From positions 31,477 through 95,476 of the forward strand of contig CAIUWR010000071.1 in assembly GCA_903902915.1 (NCBI GenBank): a stretch of 64,000 nt of DNA, written 5' to 3'. Source of the DNA: an uncultured Hyphomicrobiales bacterium. Its GTDB lineage: Bacteria > Pseudomonadota > Alphaproteobacteria > Rhizobiales > Beijerinckiaceae. Position numbers and translations under genes: made by a program. The notes below the pieces were generated by a model, which was given only the letters and a program-made list of their open reading frames with translations, did not search any database and was not told where the DNA came from. Below, in pieces: positions 46,030 through 55,702 of this stretch (position 1 is the first letter of the stretch; each line of letters begins with the position of its first letter).

Positions 46030-47367
46030 ATGGCGGGCTGTGACGGGCGGATGGTGCTCGGCGTATTTTTCAATCACACCGGCCATCACGTGGCCTCATG
46101 GCGCCATCCGGGCGCCGATGCCGACGCTGGCGTCAATTTCAAACATTATGTGCGCCTCGCCCAGACCGCCGAGAAAGCCAAGTTCCACTTCCTCTTCTTC
46201 GCCGATTGGCTGGCGGTGCGCGACGCGTCCGACCTCACGCTGAGCCGCTCCGCGCAATATACCGCGCATTTCGAGCCCCTCACCCTGCTGGGCGGGCTCG
46301 CCGCCGTCACCGAACAGATCGGCCTCGTCTGCACGGGCACCACCAGCTACAACGAGCCATTCCATATCGCCCGCAAGATGGCCTCGCTCGATCACATGAG
46401 CGGCGGGCGCGCGGCGTGGAATGTGGTGACATCCTCCTTCAAGGCGGAAGCTTTCAACTTCGGGCGCGAAGCGCACTATGATCACGAAGACCGCTATGAA
46501 CGCGCCCATGAATTCGTGGAAGTTGTGAAAGGCCTTTGGGACAGCTGGGACGATGACGCATTCCCGCGCGACAAGGAAAGCGGCCTCTATCTCGACCCAA
46601 CCAAGCTGCATCGCCTCAACCACGAGGGCAAGCATCTGCGCGTGCGCGGCCCGCTGAATGTGCCGCGCCCACCGCAGGGCCATCCGGTGATCGTGCAGGC
46701 CGGAGCCTCCGAAACCGGGCGCGAACTGGCCGCCGCCACCGCCGAAGTGGTTTTCACCTCGCCGCAAGACATCGCTGCGGGCAAGGCGTTTTACGAGGAT
46801 GTGAAGGGACGCATGGCCAAATATGGCCGCCATCCCGACGATCTGAAAATCCTGCCCGGCCTCAGCGCCACGGTCGCGGAAACGGATGAAGAAGCGGAAG
46901 AGAAATTCGAATATCTCCAGTCGCTGATTCATCCCGAAGTCGGTCGCGAAATTCTCTCGCTGGTGCTCGAAGGCGCCGATCTCTCAAGCTACGACCTCGA
47001 CGGTCCACTGCCAGAGATTTCGCCGATGCCCGAGGGCGGCACGCCGCGCGGCGTGATCGCCATGGCGCGCAGGGAAAACCTCACCATTCGCCAACTTTAT
47101 TTGCGGCTGGCGGGCGCGCGCGGCAAGCGCAGCATCAAAGGCTCGGTGAAACGCGTCGCCGACGAAATGGAAGCGTGGTATCGCGCGGGCGCCTGCGACG
47201 GCTTCATTCTGCAACCGGCCTATCTGCCCGGCAGCCTCGATGAGGCCTGCACGCTGCTTGTGCCAGAGTTGCAAAGGCGCGGCCTGTTCCAGACTGAATA
47301 TGAGGGCGCGACGCTGCGCGACCATCTCGGCCTCAAGCGCCCGAAGAGCCGCTACGCGAAGGACTAG
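46030..47367 (+). CDS. LLM-class flavin-dependent monooxygenase (NtaA/SnaA/DszA type)
   Basis: A 445-residue FMNH2-dependent monooxygenase. GVFFNHTGHHVASWRHP, HFLFFADWLAVRD, DHMSGGRAAWNVVTSSF and RYERAHEFVEVVKGLWDSW are the family core. Members use reduced flavin from a separate reductase to cleave nitrilotriacetate, sulfones or similar compounds. AGGGGA lies 7 bases before the ATG at 46030. Its TAG stop lies inside the terminal inverted repeat of the second palindromic element. Confidence 0.87.
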   Translation: MAGCDGRMVLGVFFNHTGHHVASWRHPGADADAGVNFKHYVRLAQTAEKAKFHFLFFADWLAVRDASDLTLSRSAQYTAHFEPLTLLGGLAAVTEQIGLVCTGTTSYNEPFHIARKMASLDHMSGGRAAWNVVTSSFKAEAFNFGREAHYDHEDRYERAHEFVEVVKGLWDSWDDDAFPRDKESGLYLDPTKLHRLNHEGKHLRVRGPLNVPRPPQGHPVIVQAGASETGRELAAATAEVVFTSPQDIAAGKAFYEDVKGRMAKYGRHPDDLKILPGLSATVAETDEEAEEKFEYLQSLIHPEVGREILSLVLEGADLSSYDLDGPLPEISPMPEGGTPRGVIAMARRENLTIRQLYLRLAGARGKRSIKGSVKRVADEMEAWYRAGACDGFILQPAYLPGSLDEACTLLVPELQRRGLFQTEYEGATLRDHLGLKRPKSRYAKD

Positions 47368-47605
47368 AGCCGCATCCGATTAATTTACATGGAACTGGCG
47401 ACAGCATGACATGACGAACACGGGAGGGGCGACGTCTCGTCGCCCTCGCTGCCTGGAGGGACGACGTCCTCGTCGTCCCATGACGACGCGCCGAAGGCCG
47501 ACCATTCATGGGGAACCAGGGCGACGGGACGTCGCCCTGCCCGATGTGGACGACGGGACGTCGTCCCTCCCGGGTTCGGTACAACATGATCGGATGCCGC
47601 TCTAG
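47364..47605. mobile_element. 242-bp palindromic MITE-like element, copy 2
   Basis: Closely matches copy 1 over its whole length. The ends are CTAGAGCCGCATCCGAT (47364-47380) and, inverted, CTAGAGCGGCATCCGAT (47589-47605), 17 nt with one mismatch. The same four GGGCGACG or GGACGACG hairpins are present in the same order. It lies between the convergent LLM monooxygenase and nasA genes. The left CTAG provides the stop of the monooxygenase and the right CTAG provides the stop of nasA, so the element covers both gene ends. No transposase is encoded inside. Confidence 0.78.
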
Positions 47606-50289
47606 GCGCTCTGCGCCACACGCGCGGCGGCGAGGAGTTTGCGAATCTCCGGCACGCAGGAACCACAATTTGTCCCCGCCTTCACCGCCGCGCCAACAGC
47701 GGCCGCGTCCGGCGCGCCCGCCTCGATGGCCGCGCGAATGACGGCTTGCGAAACGCCGAAACAGGCGCAAACCATGGGGCCGCGATCCATCAGGCCGCCC
47801 GCATCGCGCACGCTCAGGGCGAAGCGACGGCGGCTGTCGTCCATCACCTCCGCCGCGAGCAAATCCTTCAAACTGTCCCACACAGGCTCGCCCTGCGGGG
47901 GCGCCAGAAACAGCGCGGCTTCAAGCCGCCCATCCTTGAAAGCCGCAGCGCGATAAAGCCCCTGCGGCGCATCGAGCAGTTCCGCGATTTCGCAACCCGC
48001 GAAGCTTTGTTCGAACCACGCCGACGCCTCAAGGATCGACCAATCGCTCGCCACGCGATAACCAACGCCGCCGCTCAAGGTCACCCGCGCCCACCAGAAA
48101 GTATCCGGCAGTTCAACAGGCGCGCGCCCGACAAAGGCGCCTTCGCGCGCGAAGGACATTGGAGTCGCTTGAACCGGCGTCGCCTTCAATTCCGGCTGCC
48201 CCGAAAAAGGATCGGTGGCGGGATTGACCAGCGCGCCGACGCGCCCATGCGAGGATGTTTGCGCCGACCAATGGATGGGCGCGAAGACGCCGCCGCGCTC
48301 TTGCGCGTCAGTAACGTCAACACGCAACAAAGCCTCGCCAAAGGGCGACGCAATATGTGCGAAGCCACCGTGCGTGAGGCCGAGCTGCGCCGCATCCTGC
48401 GGGTTCACGCTGACGCAAGGCTCCGGCGCGTGGGCGCCCAAGCGCAGGCTGCGGCCCGTGCGCGTCATCGTGTGCCACTGATCACGCAAGCGCCCGGTGT
48501 TCAGCATCAGGGGAAAGTCAGGCGAGGTCGCCATGGACAGCGAGGGCTTGGAGAGCTCTACAAATCGCGCGCGCCCGTCAGGCGTCGGGAAAACGCCATC
48601 TGCGAAGAGCCGCGCGGCGCCAGCGCTTTCACCCATGCGCAAGGGCCATTGCACGGGCGCCAGCTGATCATAGGTTTCCCCGCTCATCTGTGCGAGCCCG
48701 CCTATGTCGAAGCCGCGCGCGCCGTCGTTTTCGAAGGCGGACAGCGCCGCATGTTCGCGGAAAATCTCCGCAGGGCCTGCGAATGAGAAAGCTTCGCCAA
48801 AGCCCATGCGCCGCGCGACGTCGCAAATGATCCACCAATCGGGCCGCGCCTCGCCGGGCAGGGGCAAAAAGCGACGCTGCCGCGAAATGCGCCGTTCCGA
48901 ATTGGTGACGGAGCCATCTTTCTCGCCCCAGGCCGCGGCAGGCAACAACACATGGGCGCCCGCGTTCAAAGTGTCGTTGGACAGCAGCACTTCGGAGATG
49001 GCGAAGAAATCAAGCGCGCCCAGCGCGGCGCGCGCATGATCGGCCTTGGGCAGCGACACCGCTGGATTCGTCGCCATCACCCAAAGCGCGCGCACGCGCT
49101 TTTGCGCGATGGCGTCGAACATCTGCACGGCCTTCAGGCCCTCGCGCTGCGCCATTTGCGGCGCCTTCCAGAAACGCCCCACGCGATCCACTTCCGCAGG
49201 CGCAAAACCCATATGCGCCGCCAGCATATTGGCGAGCCCGCCAACCTCGCGACCGCCCATGGCGTTGGGTTGGCCGGTGAGCGAGAATGGCCCGGCGCCG
49301 ACCTTGCCGATGCGACCGCTCGCCAGATGGCAATGAATGATCGCATCCACTTTGTCCGTGCCCTGCGCGGACTGATTGACGCCTTGGCTCCAGGCCGTCA
49401 CCACGCGTTGTGTGTCGATCCACATATCGCAAAAGGCGTTGATCAGCCCCGGCTCAAGGCGACAGCCCGCCGCCACGGAGGCGAGATCAGGCGCGATCTG
49501 ACGCGCGGTTTCCAGCGCCGCGTCAAAGCCCGACGTATGGCGTTCGATAAAGGCGGCGTCCACGGCGCCGCGCGCGACGATCTCCTGCAACAGCCAAGCG
49601 AACAAGACGGTGTCCATGCCCGGCGCTATTGGCAAAAACAGATCGGCGTCGTCGGCGGAGGGCGTGCGGCGCGGGTCGATGACGATGAGTTTGGCGCCGC
49701 GCTGCGCGCGATTGGCCTGCATGCGCTGAAACAGGACTGGATGACACCAGGCCGCGTTCGAGCCGACAAGAACAATCAAATCCGCGCCATCGAGATCATC
49801 ATAAGACCCCGGCACGAGATCGCCGCCAAAAGCGCGTTTGTGGCCCGCAACGGACGAGGCCATGCAAAGCCGCGAATTGGTGTCCACATTCGCCGAACCG
49901 AGAAAGCCCTTCATCAGTTTGTTGGCGACGTAATAATCTTCCGTCAGCAATTGTCCCGAGAGGTAGAAGGCGAGCGCGTCGGCGCCATGGTCTTGCGCCG
50001 TGCGCGAAAAGCCTTCCGCCACGGCGTCAAGCGCGCTGTCCCAGGACACGCGCTCATAAGAGCCGCTCGCCCTGCGCAGCATCGGATGCAGCAAGCGCCC
50101 TTCCAGCGAAACCGTTTCGCCAAGCGCGGAGCCTTTCGAGCATAAGCGGCCGAAGTTTGCGGGATGGTCAGGATCGCCCGCGATGGCGGCGCCGCCCATA
50201 ACGTCAGGAGTCGCCAGAACGCCGCAGCCAACCCCGCAATAGGGGCAGGTGGTGCGGATAGCGTCCATGGTCGTTGCGCCCTCCATCAT
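47602..50289 (-). CDS. nasA: assimilatory nitrate reductase catalytic subunit
   Basis: An 895-residue molybdenum bis-MGD enzyme that reduces nitrate to nitrite in the cytoplasm. The N-terminal 4Fe-4S motif is CPYCGVGCGVL, the molybdopterin domains follow (MASSVAGHKRAFGG, VNQSAQGTDKVDAI), and the C-terminal 60 residues form a BFD-type [2Fe-2S] domain (CACFGVSQAVIRAAIEAG then NCGSCVPEI). ATGs at 50289, 50286 and 50268 are possible; AGGA fits the first two best. It is the last gene of the nitrate operon, 8 bp after the reductase upstream of it. Confidence 0.92.
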   Translation of the reverse strand: MMEGATTMDAIRTTCPYCGVGCGVLATPDVMGGAAIAGDPDHPANFGRLCSKGSALGETVSLEGRLLHPMLRRASGSYERVSWDSALDAVAEGFSRTAQDHGADALAFYLSGQLLTEDYYVANKLMKGFLGSANVDTNSRLCMASSVAGHKRAFGGDLVPGSYDDLDGADLIVLVGSNAAWCHPVLFQRMQANRAQRGAKLIVIDPRRTPSADDADLFLPIAPGMDTVLFAWLLQEIVARGAVDAAFIERHTSGFDAALETARQIAPDLASVAAGCRLEPGLINAFCDMWIDTQRVVTAWSQGVNQSAQGTDKVDAIIHCHLASGRIGKVGAGPFSLTGQPNAMGGREVGGLANMLAAHMGFAPAEVDRVGRFWKAPQMAQREGLKAVQMFDAIAQKRVRALWVMATNPAVSLPKADHARAALGALDFFAISEVLLSNDTLNAGAHVLLPAAAWGEKDGSVTNSERRISRQRRFLPLPGEARPDWWIICDVARRMGFGEAFSFAGPAEIFREHAALSAFENDGARGFDIGGLAQMSGETYDQLAPVQWPLRMGESAGAARLFADGVFPTPDGRARFVELSKPSLSMATSPDFPLMLNTGRLRDQWHTMTRTGRSLRLGAHAPEPCVSVNPQDAAQLGLTHGGFAHIASPFGEALLRVDVTDAQERGGVFAPIHWSAQTSSHGRVGALVNPATDPFSGQPELKATPVQATPMSFAREGAFVGRAPVELPDTFWWARVTLSGGVGYRVASDWSILEASAWFEQSFAGCEIAELLDAPQGLYRAAAFKDGRLEAALFLAPPQGEPVWDSLKDLLAAEVMDDSRRRFALSVRDAGGLMDRGPMVCACFGVSQAVIRAAIEAGAPDAAAVGAAVKAGTNCGSCVPEIRKLLAAARVAQSA

Positions 50290-50297
50290 GCGTCCTT

Positions 50298-51902
50298 TCA
50301 GTATACGTCGGCCTGATAGCGGCCTGCCTTTTTCAAGGCGCTGACGAAAGCCACGGCCTCGTCAGTGGGGCGCGCGCCATGGGTGGCGACGATATCGACC
50401 AGCGCCGCCTCCACGTCCTTCGCCATGCGCTTGGCGTCGCCGCACACATAAAAATGCGCGCCCTCGGCCAGCCATTGCCACAGCGCCGCGCCGACTTCGC
50501 GCATGCGGTCCTGCACATAGAACTTCTCCGCGCCATCGCGCGACCATGCAAGCGACAGGCGCGTGAGGACGCCGCGCGCGCGCATGGCTTCCAGCTCGTC
50601 GCGATAAAAGAAATCGGTGTCCATGCGCTGATGGCCGAAGAAAAGCCAGTTCTTCCCCGGCGCGCCGCTCGCCTCGCGCTCCTGCAAGAATGCGCGGAAG
50701 GGCGCGACGCCAGTGCCGGGGCCGACCATGATCACGGGCTTAGACGCATCTTGCGGCAAAGCGAAATTATGCGCCTTCTGCACATAGGCGCGCACTTTGC
50801 CGCCCGGCGCCGCGCGATCGGCGAGGAAGGTGGAAGCGACGCCGCTACGCTTGCGCTTGCCGATGACATAGCGCACCGCATCAACCGTGAGAGAAAGCCG
50901 CCCGGCGGCATGTTTGGGCGACGACGAGATGGAATAAAGACGCGGCTGCAAAGGCTCCAGCGCATCGACGAAAGCTTCTGGATGCGGGCGCGCCTGAGAA
51001 AATTTTTGCAAGGCGGCGAGCACATCGAGATGTTCCGCATCCCCATCGGGATCTTCCCCACGCGCCAGCGCCCGCGCCTTTTGCCGCTGCGCGCCGCCGC
51101 AGATGAAGGACATGAGTTCGAACAACGCGTCTGGCGCCGCGCCTAGCGACACATCATCGCAAAGCACTTCGCGCAAGGTGCGCCCGCGCAGCGGCGTCAC
51201 ATGGGAGGCGCCGAGCATGGCGATGACCTGATCGACCAAGCCCAGTTCATTCGTCGCGAAAACGCCGAAGGAATCGCCTGCTTCATAGGAGAGGCCGGAG
51301 GCTGCGAGATCGAACTCCACATGCCATGTGTCTTTGGCGGAGCCGTCCTTGTTGAGGCGCCGACGCGAAACAAAGGCCACATCGACGGGATTTTCGCGGC
51401 ATGTCCCAGCGGCGCCAATGGCGACGGGCGCAGCTTCGACGTGCTTTGGCGCGGGCGCAGCGACGCCAATTTCCGCTGCAAGCTCCTTCAGCATGCGCGC
51501 GGTTTCCTTGCCGCCGGGCGCGCAAAGATTGAGGCGTTCCTCCTTCGCCTCGAACAAGGCGTTGGCGTAATCGGCGCAATTATAGCCGCACTGGCCGCAA
51601 TCCTGCTGCGCCATGGCCGCCATCAGGCGCGGCGCGAGCGGACGCGCCTTCGCCATCTGCATGCGATCCTCGATTTTCATCGAAGGGTCGTGCCAGGGCG
51701 CATCGTCATTATCGGCGCGCGCGGCGCTTGCGGCGGGGGCGCCGAGAGCCTTGGCTTCCGCATCGCCCAGCGCGCTCGCGCCCTGCGCGTCGCCCAGCAG
51801 CGTCGCCGCGAAAACGCCCGACAACCACGCGCGCTGTTCCGCCGTGAAAGGCGCATTCTCCGGGATGAGGAAGATGGGCGCAGAGGGGACTTGAGCGTTC
51901 AT
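50298..51902 (-). CDS. CysJ-like flavoprotein reductase with N-terminal Fe-S domain
   Basis: A 534-residue electron-transfer protein. Residues about 98-135 carry a putative Fe-S domain with the pattern CGQCGYNCADYANAL then LCAPGG, like that of RnfB or corrinoid proteins (PF04060 type). From about residue 185 on it is CysJ-like, with the FAD segment RLYSISSSPKH and the NADP-binding GPGTGVAPFRAFLQE and DTDFFYRDE. The flavodoxin-like FMN domain of CysJ is absent and seems replaced by the Fe-S domain. Its position between nirA and nasA suggests it passes NADPH electrons to nitrite reductase. Confidence 0.85.
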   Translation of the reverse strand: MNAQVPSAPIFLIPENAPFTAEQRAWLSGVFAATLLGDAQGASALGDAEAKALGAPAASAARADNDDAPWHDPSMKIEDRMQMAKARPLAPRLMAAMAQQDCGQCGYNCADYANALFEAKEERLNLCAPGGKETARMLKELAAEIGVAAPAPKHVEAAPVAIGAAGTCRENPVDVAFVSRRRLNKDGSAKDTWHVEFDLAASGLSYEAGDSFGVFATNELGLVDQVIAMLGASHVTPLRGRTLREVLCDDVSLGAAPDALFELMSFICGGAQRQKARALARGEDPDGDAEHLDVLAALQKFSQARPHPEAFVDALEPLQPRLYSISSSPKHAAGRLSLTVDAVRYVIGKRKRSGVASTFLADRAAPGGKVRAYVQKAHNFALPQDASKPVIMVGPGTGVAPFRAFLQEREASGAPGKNWLFFGHQRMDTDFFYRDELEAMRARGVLTRLSLAWSRDGAEKFYVQDRMREVGAALWQWLAEGAHFYVCGDAKRMAKDVEAALVDIVATHGARPTDEAVAFVSALKKAGRYQADVY

Positions 51903-53656
51903 CGAAACTGCTCCGCCAGCTGTTTCAGGGTCTCGATTTCATGGCGCGCGGTGAAGGCCTGAAAGCTTTCCTGCGCGTCGTTGCGATGCGCTTCCCATGC
52001 ACGCAACAAGGCCGCGACCACCTGCGGCGCATCGCTTGCGCGCACATCCGATTGCAACAGACGCCCGATGGCGCCCTGCGCGCCGAAGCCGCCGCCCACA
52101 TGCAGATGATAGCCCTCGACCTGATCGCCTTCGTCGTTCACCGTCACTTTGGCGCCGATGAGCCCGATGTCGCCGATATAATGCTGCGCGCAGGAATGAT
52201 GGCAGCCGGTGAGGTGAATGTTCACCGGCTGCGCCAGACGCATTTGCGCATCGACATGGTCAGCGATGCGCAGCGCGTCGCCCTTGGTGTCGGACGCAGC
52301 GAATTTGCAGCCGGTGGAGCCCGTGCAAGCGACAAGCCCCGCGCGGACGTTCGACACGCTGGTTGCAAGGCCCGCTGCGTGGATGGCGGCGCAAGCCGCC
52401 TCCACCTGCGCGTCCGGCACGCCCGAAAGCAGAAGGTTCTGCCAGACCGTGAGGCGAATGTCGCCATCGCCGAACATGCGCGCGACTTCGGATATGGCGC
52501 GCATCTGGGCGCTGGCGATCTTGCCCAGCGGCGTCCAGACGCCAATCCAGTTCAGCCCTTGCTGGCGCTGCGCATGCACGCCGACATGCGCGAGACGATC
52601 ATGGGCGGCGCGCGGCGCCACTTGGGCGGCGTCGATGCGAAGCAGCCTGCGTCCCAGCAGGTCTTCCACCGCCGTGATGAAACGCTCGAAACCCCATGCG
52701 TCCAGGAGATATTTCAACCGCGCCTTGTTGCGGTTCGTGCGGTCGCCATGAGCGATGAACACGCGAATGATGGCGTCCGCCACGGCCACAGTCTCATCAG
52801 GCGCAACGACAACGCCGGTGTCGCGCGCCAGATCGCGGTGGCCAGTGATGCCGCCAAGCGCGAGGCGATACCAGACGCCCGGCGCAACGTCAGCGCCTTC
52901 GAGCACGCGCACCGCTTGAAAGCCGATGTCGTTGGTGTCTTCCAGGGTCGGAATGACGCCGCCGCCGTCGAAGGACACATTGAACTTGCGCGGCAGGCCA
53001 TAAAGCGTGCGGTCGTTCAGAATATGGTGATGCCATGCGCTGGCGTGGGGGCGCGTGTCGAGCAGTTCCTGCGCATCCACGCCCGCCGTCGCGGAGCCCG
53101 TGACGTTGCGGATATTGTCGGCGCCGGAGCCCTTGCTGACAATGCCGGCTTCCGCCAAGCCTTCGAGCACATCAGGCGCCGCCTGCGCGCTGATTTCGCG
53201 AATTTGCAGATTGGCGCGCGTGGTCACATGGGTGTATCCGCCGCCATGCGTCTCGGCGATGTCCGCGACCACGCGGAACTGCCAGTGTTTGAGAATCCCG
53301 TTGGGAATGCGCATGCGGCACATATAGCTGTCTTGCGCGGGGGCCACGTAAAACACGCCATGATAGCGCCAGCGGAAATTATCGTCGGGCTTGGGATAGA
53401 CGCCGGATTTCGCCTGAGCGCGAAAGCGCGCATAGGCGTCGAAGGGATGTTCCGCGCGTTTCCATTTCTCCTGATCGGCGAGTTTGCCGCCTTGCGCGGT
53501 CACCTGATCCTGCGCGTCCAGATGCGGCTTGTCCGGGCCTTGATGAACCGTTGCGCCGACGCTCTGCGGTGCGGTCTTGCCGCTGCGCATGGCCTGCGCG
53601 CCGGACAGGAAACCTTCGAGATAACGTTTTTGTTCGGTGGTGAAGTCGTTGCTCAC
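51899..53656 (-). CDS. nirA: ferredoxin-type nitrite/sulfite reductase
   Basis: A 585-residue siroheme and 4Fe-4S protein that reduces nitrite to ammonium (or sulfite to sulfide). Two ferredoxin-like halves are visible, with HVTTRANLQIREI in the first. The cluster-binding cysteines are in LVACTGSTGCKFA and TGCHHSCAQH. The start is GTG at 53656, with AGGA about 5 bases upstream; the frame is open to 53698 but overlaps the previous gene. Placement in the nitrate cluster favours nitrite as substrate. Confidence 0.87.
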   Translation of the reverse strand: MSNDFTTEQKRYLEGFLSGAQAMRSGKTAPQSVGATVHQGPDKPHLDAQDQVTAQGGKLADQEKWKRAEHPFDAYARFRAQAKSGVYPKPDDNFRWRYHGVFYVAPAQDSYMCRMRIPNGILKHWQFRVVADIAETHGGGYTHVTTRANLQIREISAQAAPDVLEGLAEAGIVSKGSGADNIRNVTGSATAGVDAQELLDTRPHASAWHHHILNDRTLYGLPRKFNVSFDGGGVIPTLEDTNDIGFQAVRVLEGADVAPGVWYRLALGGITGHRDLARDTGVVVAPDETVAVADAIIRVFIAHGDRTNRNKARLKYLLDAWGFERFITAVEDLLGRRLLRIDAAQVAPRAAHDRLAHVGVHAQRQQGLNWIGVWTPLGKIASAQMRAISEVARMFGDGDIRLTVWQNLLLSGVPDAQVEAACAAIHAAGLATSVSNVRAGLVACTGSTGCKFAASDTKGDALRIADHVDAQMRLAQPVNIHLTGCHHSCAQHYIGDIGLIGAKVTVNDEGDQVEGYHLHVGGGFGAQGAIGRLLQSDVRASDAPQVVAALLRAWEAHRNDAQESFQAFTARHEIETLKQLAEQFR

Positions 53657-53663
53657 GATGTCC

Positions 53664-54887
53664 TCACGCCGCCTCGCGCGCGCAGAGCGCGGGTCCAAAA
53701 ATCAGATCATTGCGCAGATGGTCGATGGGCTGCGCTGATGTGATGAGGTCGAGATACCAAAGTCCATCGCTGGTTTCGCCATAGAGCACGCAGCCGACAA
53801 GCACAGTCCCTTGCGCGCCTTCACGCAGCACGAGCTTGCGATAGCGCCGCAAGCCGTGGTCGCGCCAGACCAGCGCTTGCGCGCCCTCCCCAAGATAATC
53901 GCCTGCGGAGAATACGCCGATGCCGGAAACTTTCAGATTGGTGGCCGTCACTGCGCCTTCGAAGGCTGCGTCATGATCGCAGAGGGCCTGCGCCAATACG
54001 CGCGCCTGTTCATATGCGGGCTGCACGAGCCCGTAGACAAGGCCGCGATGTTCGGCGCATTCGCCCAGCGCGAAGATATTCTCGATGCTGCTGCGCATGG
54101 CGTCGTCCACCAGCACGCCGCGCTTTGTGGCGAGGCCCGCAGCGGCGGCGAGCTGGATATTCGGCGCCACGCCGACCGCCATCACCACCATATCGACGCA
54201 GATGTTTTGGCCATCGCTGAAGGCCAGCGCCTCGACTTTTTCGGCGCCGAGGATGGCCGCGGATTTTGCGTCCAGCATCACATGGACGCCGCGCCGCTCC
54301 AGATCCTGTTTCAGAAGGCCCGCGGCAGTCGCGTCGAGCTGGCGCTCCATCAAACGATCCATGACATGCACGACGGTCACGTCGACGCCCGCCTTGGCGA
54401 GGCCATAGGCGGCTTCAAGGCCCAACAATCCGCCGCCGATGACGGCCGCGCGCGCGCCAGGCTTGATGGCGGCGCGCATCTGTTCGACATCGGCGCAATC
54501 GCGAAAGGTGAGCACGCCCGGAAGGTTCGCGCCGGGCAAGGGCAGACGCACGGCGTTGGAGCCGGTGGCGAAGACCAGCTTGTCCCATGCGAGCACGGAG
54601 CCGTCGTCAAGGGTCACGCTGGAGCCTTGCGCGTCAACGCCGGTCACGCGTGCGCCAAAGCGCAGATCGACGCCCTGCGCGCGCCACCATGCGGCTGGCT
54701 TCAGGTCGATATCGGCCTCGCTCACATCCTGCGCGAGCAAGGACGAAAGCAGCACGCGGTTATAGGGAAGCCGCGCTTCCGCGCCGATCACTGTGATGGC
54801 GAAGCGATGGGGCGCGCAGGCGATGACCTCTTCGACGAGCCGCGTCGCCGCCATTCCGCCGCCGATGATGACAAGACGCTCGCGCAT
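53664..54887 (-). CDS. NirB-N-terminal-like FAD/NAD(P) oxidoreductase
   Basis: A 407-residue pyridine nucleotide-disulfide-type flavoprotein matching the N-terminal half of NirB or the NasB reductase. FAD motif VIIGGGMAATRLVEEV, DLKPAAWWRAQGVDL, NAD motif AAVIGGGLLGLEAAYGLAKAG and the second FAD segment are present. It lacks the siroheme half, so it is a reductase subunit only. It probably supplies electrons from NADH to NasA. It lies between nrtD and nirA. Confidence 0.86.
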   Translation of the reverse strand: MRERLVIIGGGMAATRLVEEVIACAPHRFAITVIGAEARLPYNRVLLSSLLAQDVSEADIDLKPAAWWRAQGVDLRFGARVTGVDAQGSSVTLDDGSVLAWDKLVFATGSNAVRLPLPGANLPGVLTFRDCADVEQMRAAIKPGARAAVIGGGLLGLEAAYGLAKAGVDVTVVHVMDRLMERQLDATAAGLLKQDLERRGVHVMLDAKSAAILGAEKVEALAFSDGQNICVDMVVMAVGVAPNIQLAAAAGLATKRGVLVDDAMRSSIENIFALGECAEHRGLVYGLVQPAYEQARVLAQALCDHDAAFEGAVTATNLKVSGIGVFSAGDYLGEGAQALVWRDHGLRRYRKLVLREGAQGTVLVGCVLYGETSDGLWYLDLITSAQPIDHLRNDLIFGPALCAREAA

Positions 54888-54896
54888 GATCGCTCC

Positions 54897-55691
54897 TTAC
54901 GCCGCTTCGACGAAACGATGGCGCTCATAAAGGAATTTGAGCACAGCTTCGCGCGCCGCCAGATAGGCGGGATCGGCGACGAGATCGAGCCGCATGCGCG
55001 GACGGCTCAGCGCGACCGTCAAGACTTCGCCGATGGTGGCGGACGGACCGTTGGTCATCATCACGATGCGGTCCGACAGAAGCACCGCCTCGTCCACGTC
55101 ATGGGTGATCATGATCATCGTGTTCTTCAGCGCAGCCTGAATCTGCATCACGGAATCTTGCAGATGGGCGCGGGTCAGCGCGTCCAGCGCGCCGAAAGGC
55201 TCGTCGAGCAGCAGGATTTTCGGCTCCATGGCGAGCGCGCGGGCGATGCCGACGCGCTGCTTCATGCCGCCGGAAATTTCCGCAGGGCGCTTGTCGCGCG
55301 CGTGGGTCATCTGCACGAGGTCGAGGTTGTGCATGATCCAGGCGTTGCGCTCCGCTCTCGTCTTCACGCCGCCAAAGACCTTGTTCACCGCCAGCGCCAC
55401 ATTCTCATAGACCGTGAGCCAGGGCAGCAGCGAATGGTTCTGAAACACCACGGCGCGTTCCGGCCCCGGCGCATTCACTTCGCGATCCTCCAGCAGCACG
55501 CCGCCGGAGGTCACTTGCGTGAGGCCTGCGATGAGATTCAGCAAGGTGGACTTGCCGCAGCCCGAATGACCGATGATGGAGATGACTTCGCCTTTGGCGA
55601 TGTCGAGATTGATGTCTTTCAACACCTCGCTTTCCACGGCGCCGCGACGGAAGGTTTTATCGATGTGATCGAGCTTGAGATAAGCGGTCAT
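54897..55691 (-). CDS. nrtD: nitrate ABC transporter ATP-binding protein
   Basis: A 264-residue ATPase of the NrtD/NasD type. Walker A is GHSGCGKSTLLN (about residues 40-51), the Q-loop is VVFQNHSLLPWLTVYENVALAV, the signature is ISGGMKQRVGIARA, and ILLLDEPFGALDALT is Walker B. The ATG at 55691 is supported by AGGA 8 bases upstream; a TTG 15 bases earlier is less likely. It energises NrtB. Confidence 0.9.
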   Translation of the reverse strand: MTAYLKLDHIDKTFRRGAVESEVLKDINLDIAKGEVISIIGHSGCGKSTLLNLIAGLTQVTSGGVLLEDREVNAPGPERAVVFQNHSLLPWLTVYENVALAVNKVFGGVKTRAERNAWIMHNLDLVQMTHARDKRPAEISGGMKQRVGIARALAMEPKILLLDEPFGALDALTRAHLQDSVMQIQAALKNTMIMITHDVDEAVLLSDRIVMMTNGPSATIGEVLTVALSRPRMRLDLVADPAYLAAREAVLKFLYERHRFVEAA

Positions 55692-55702
55692 GGTTCGCGT
55701 CC

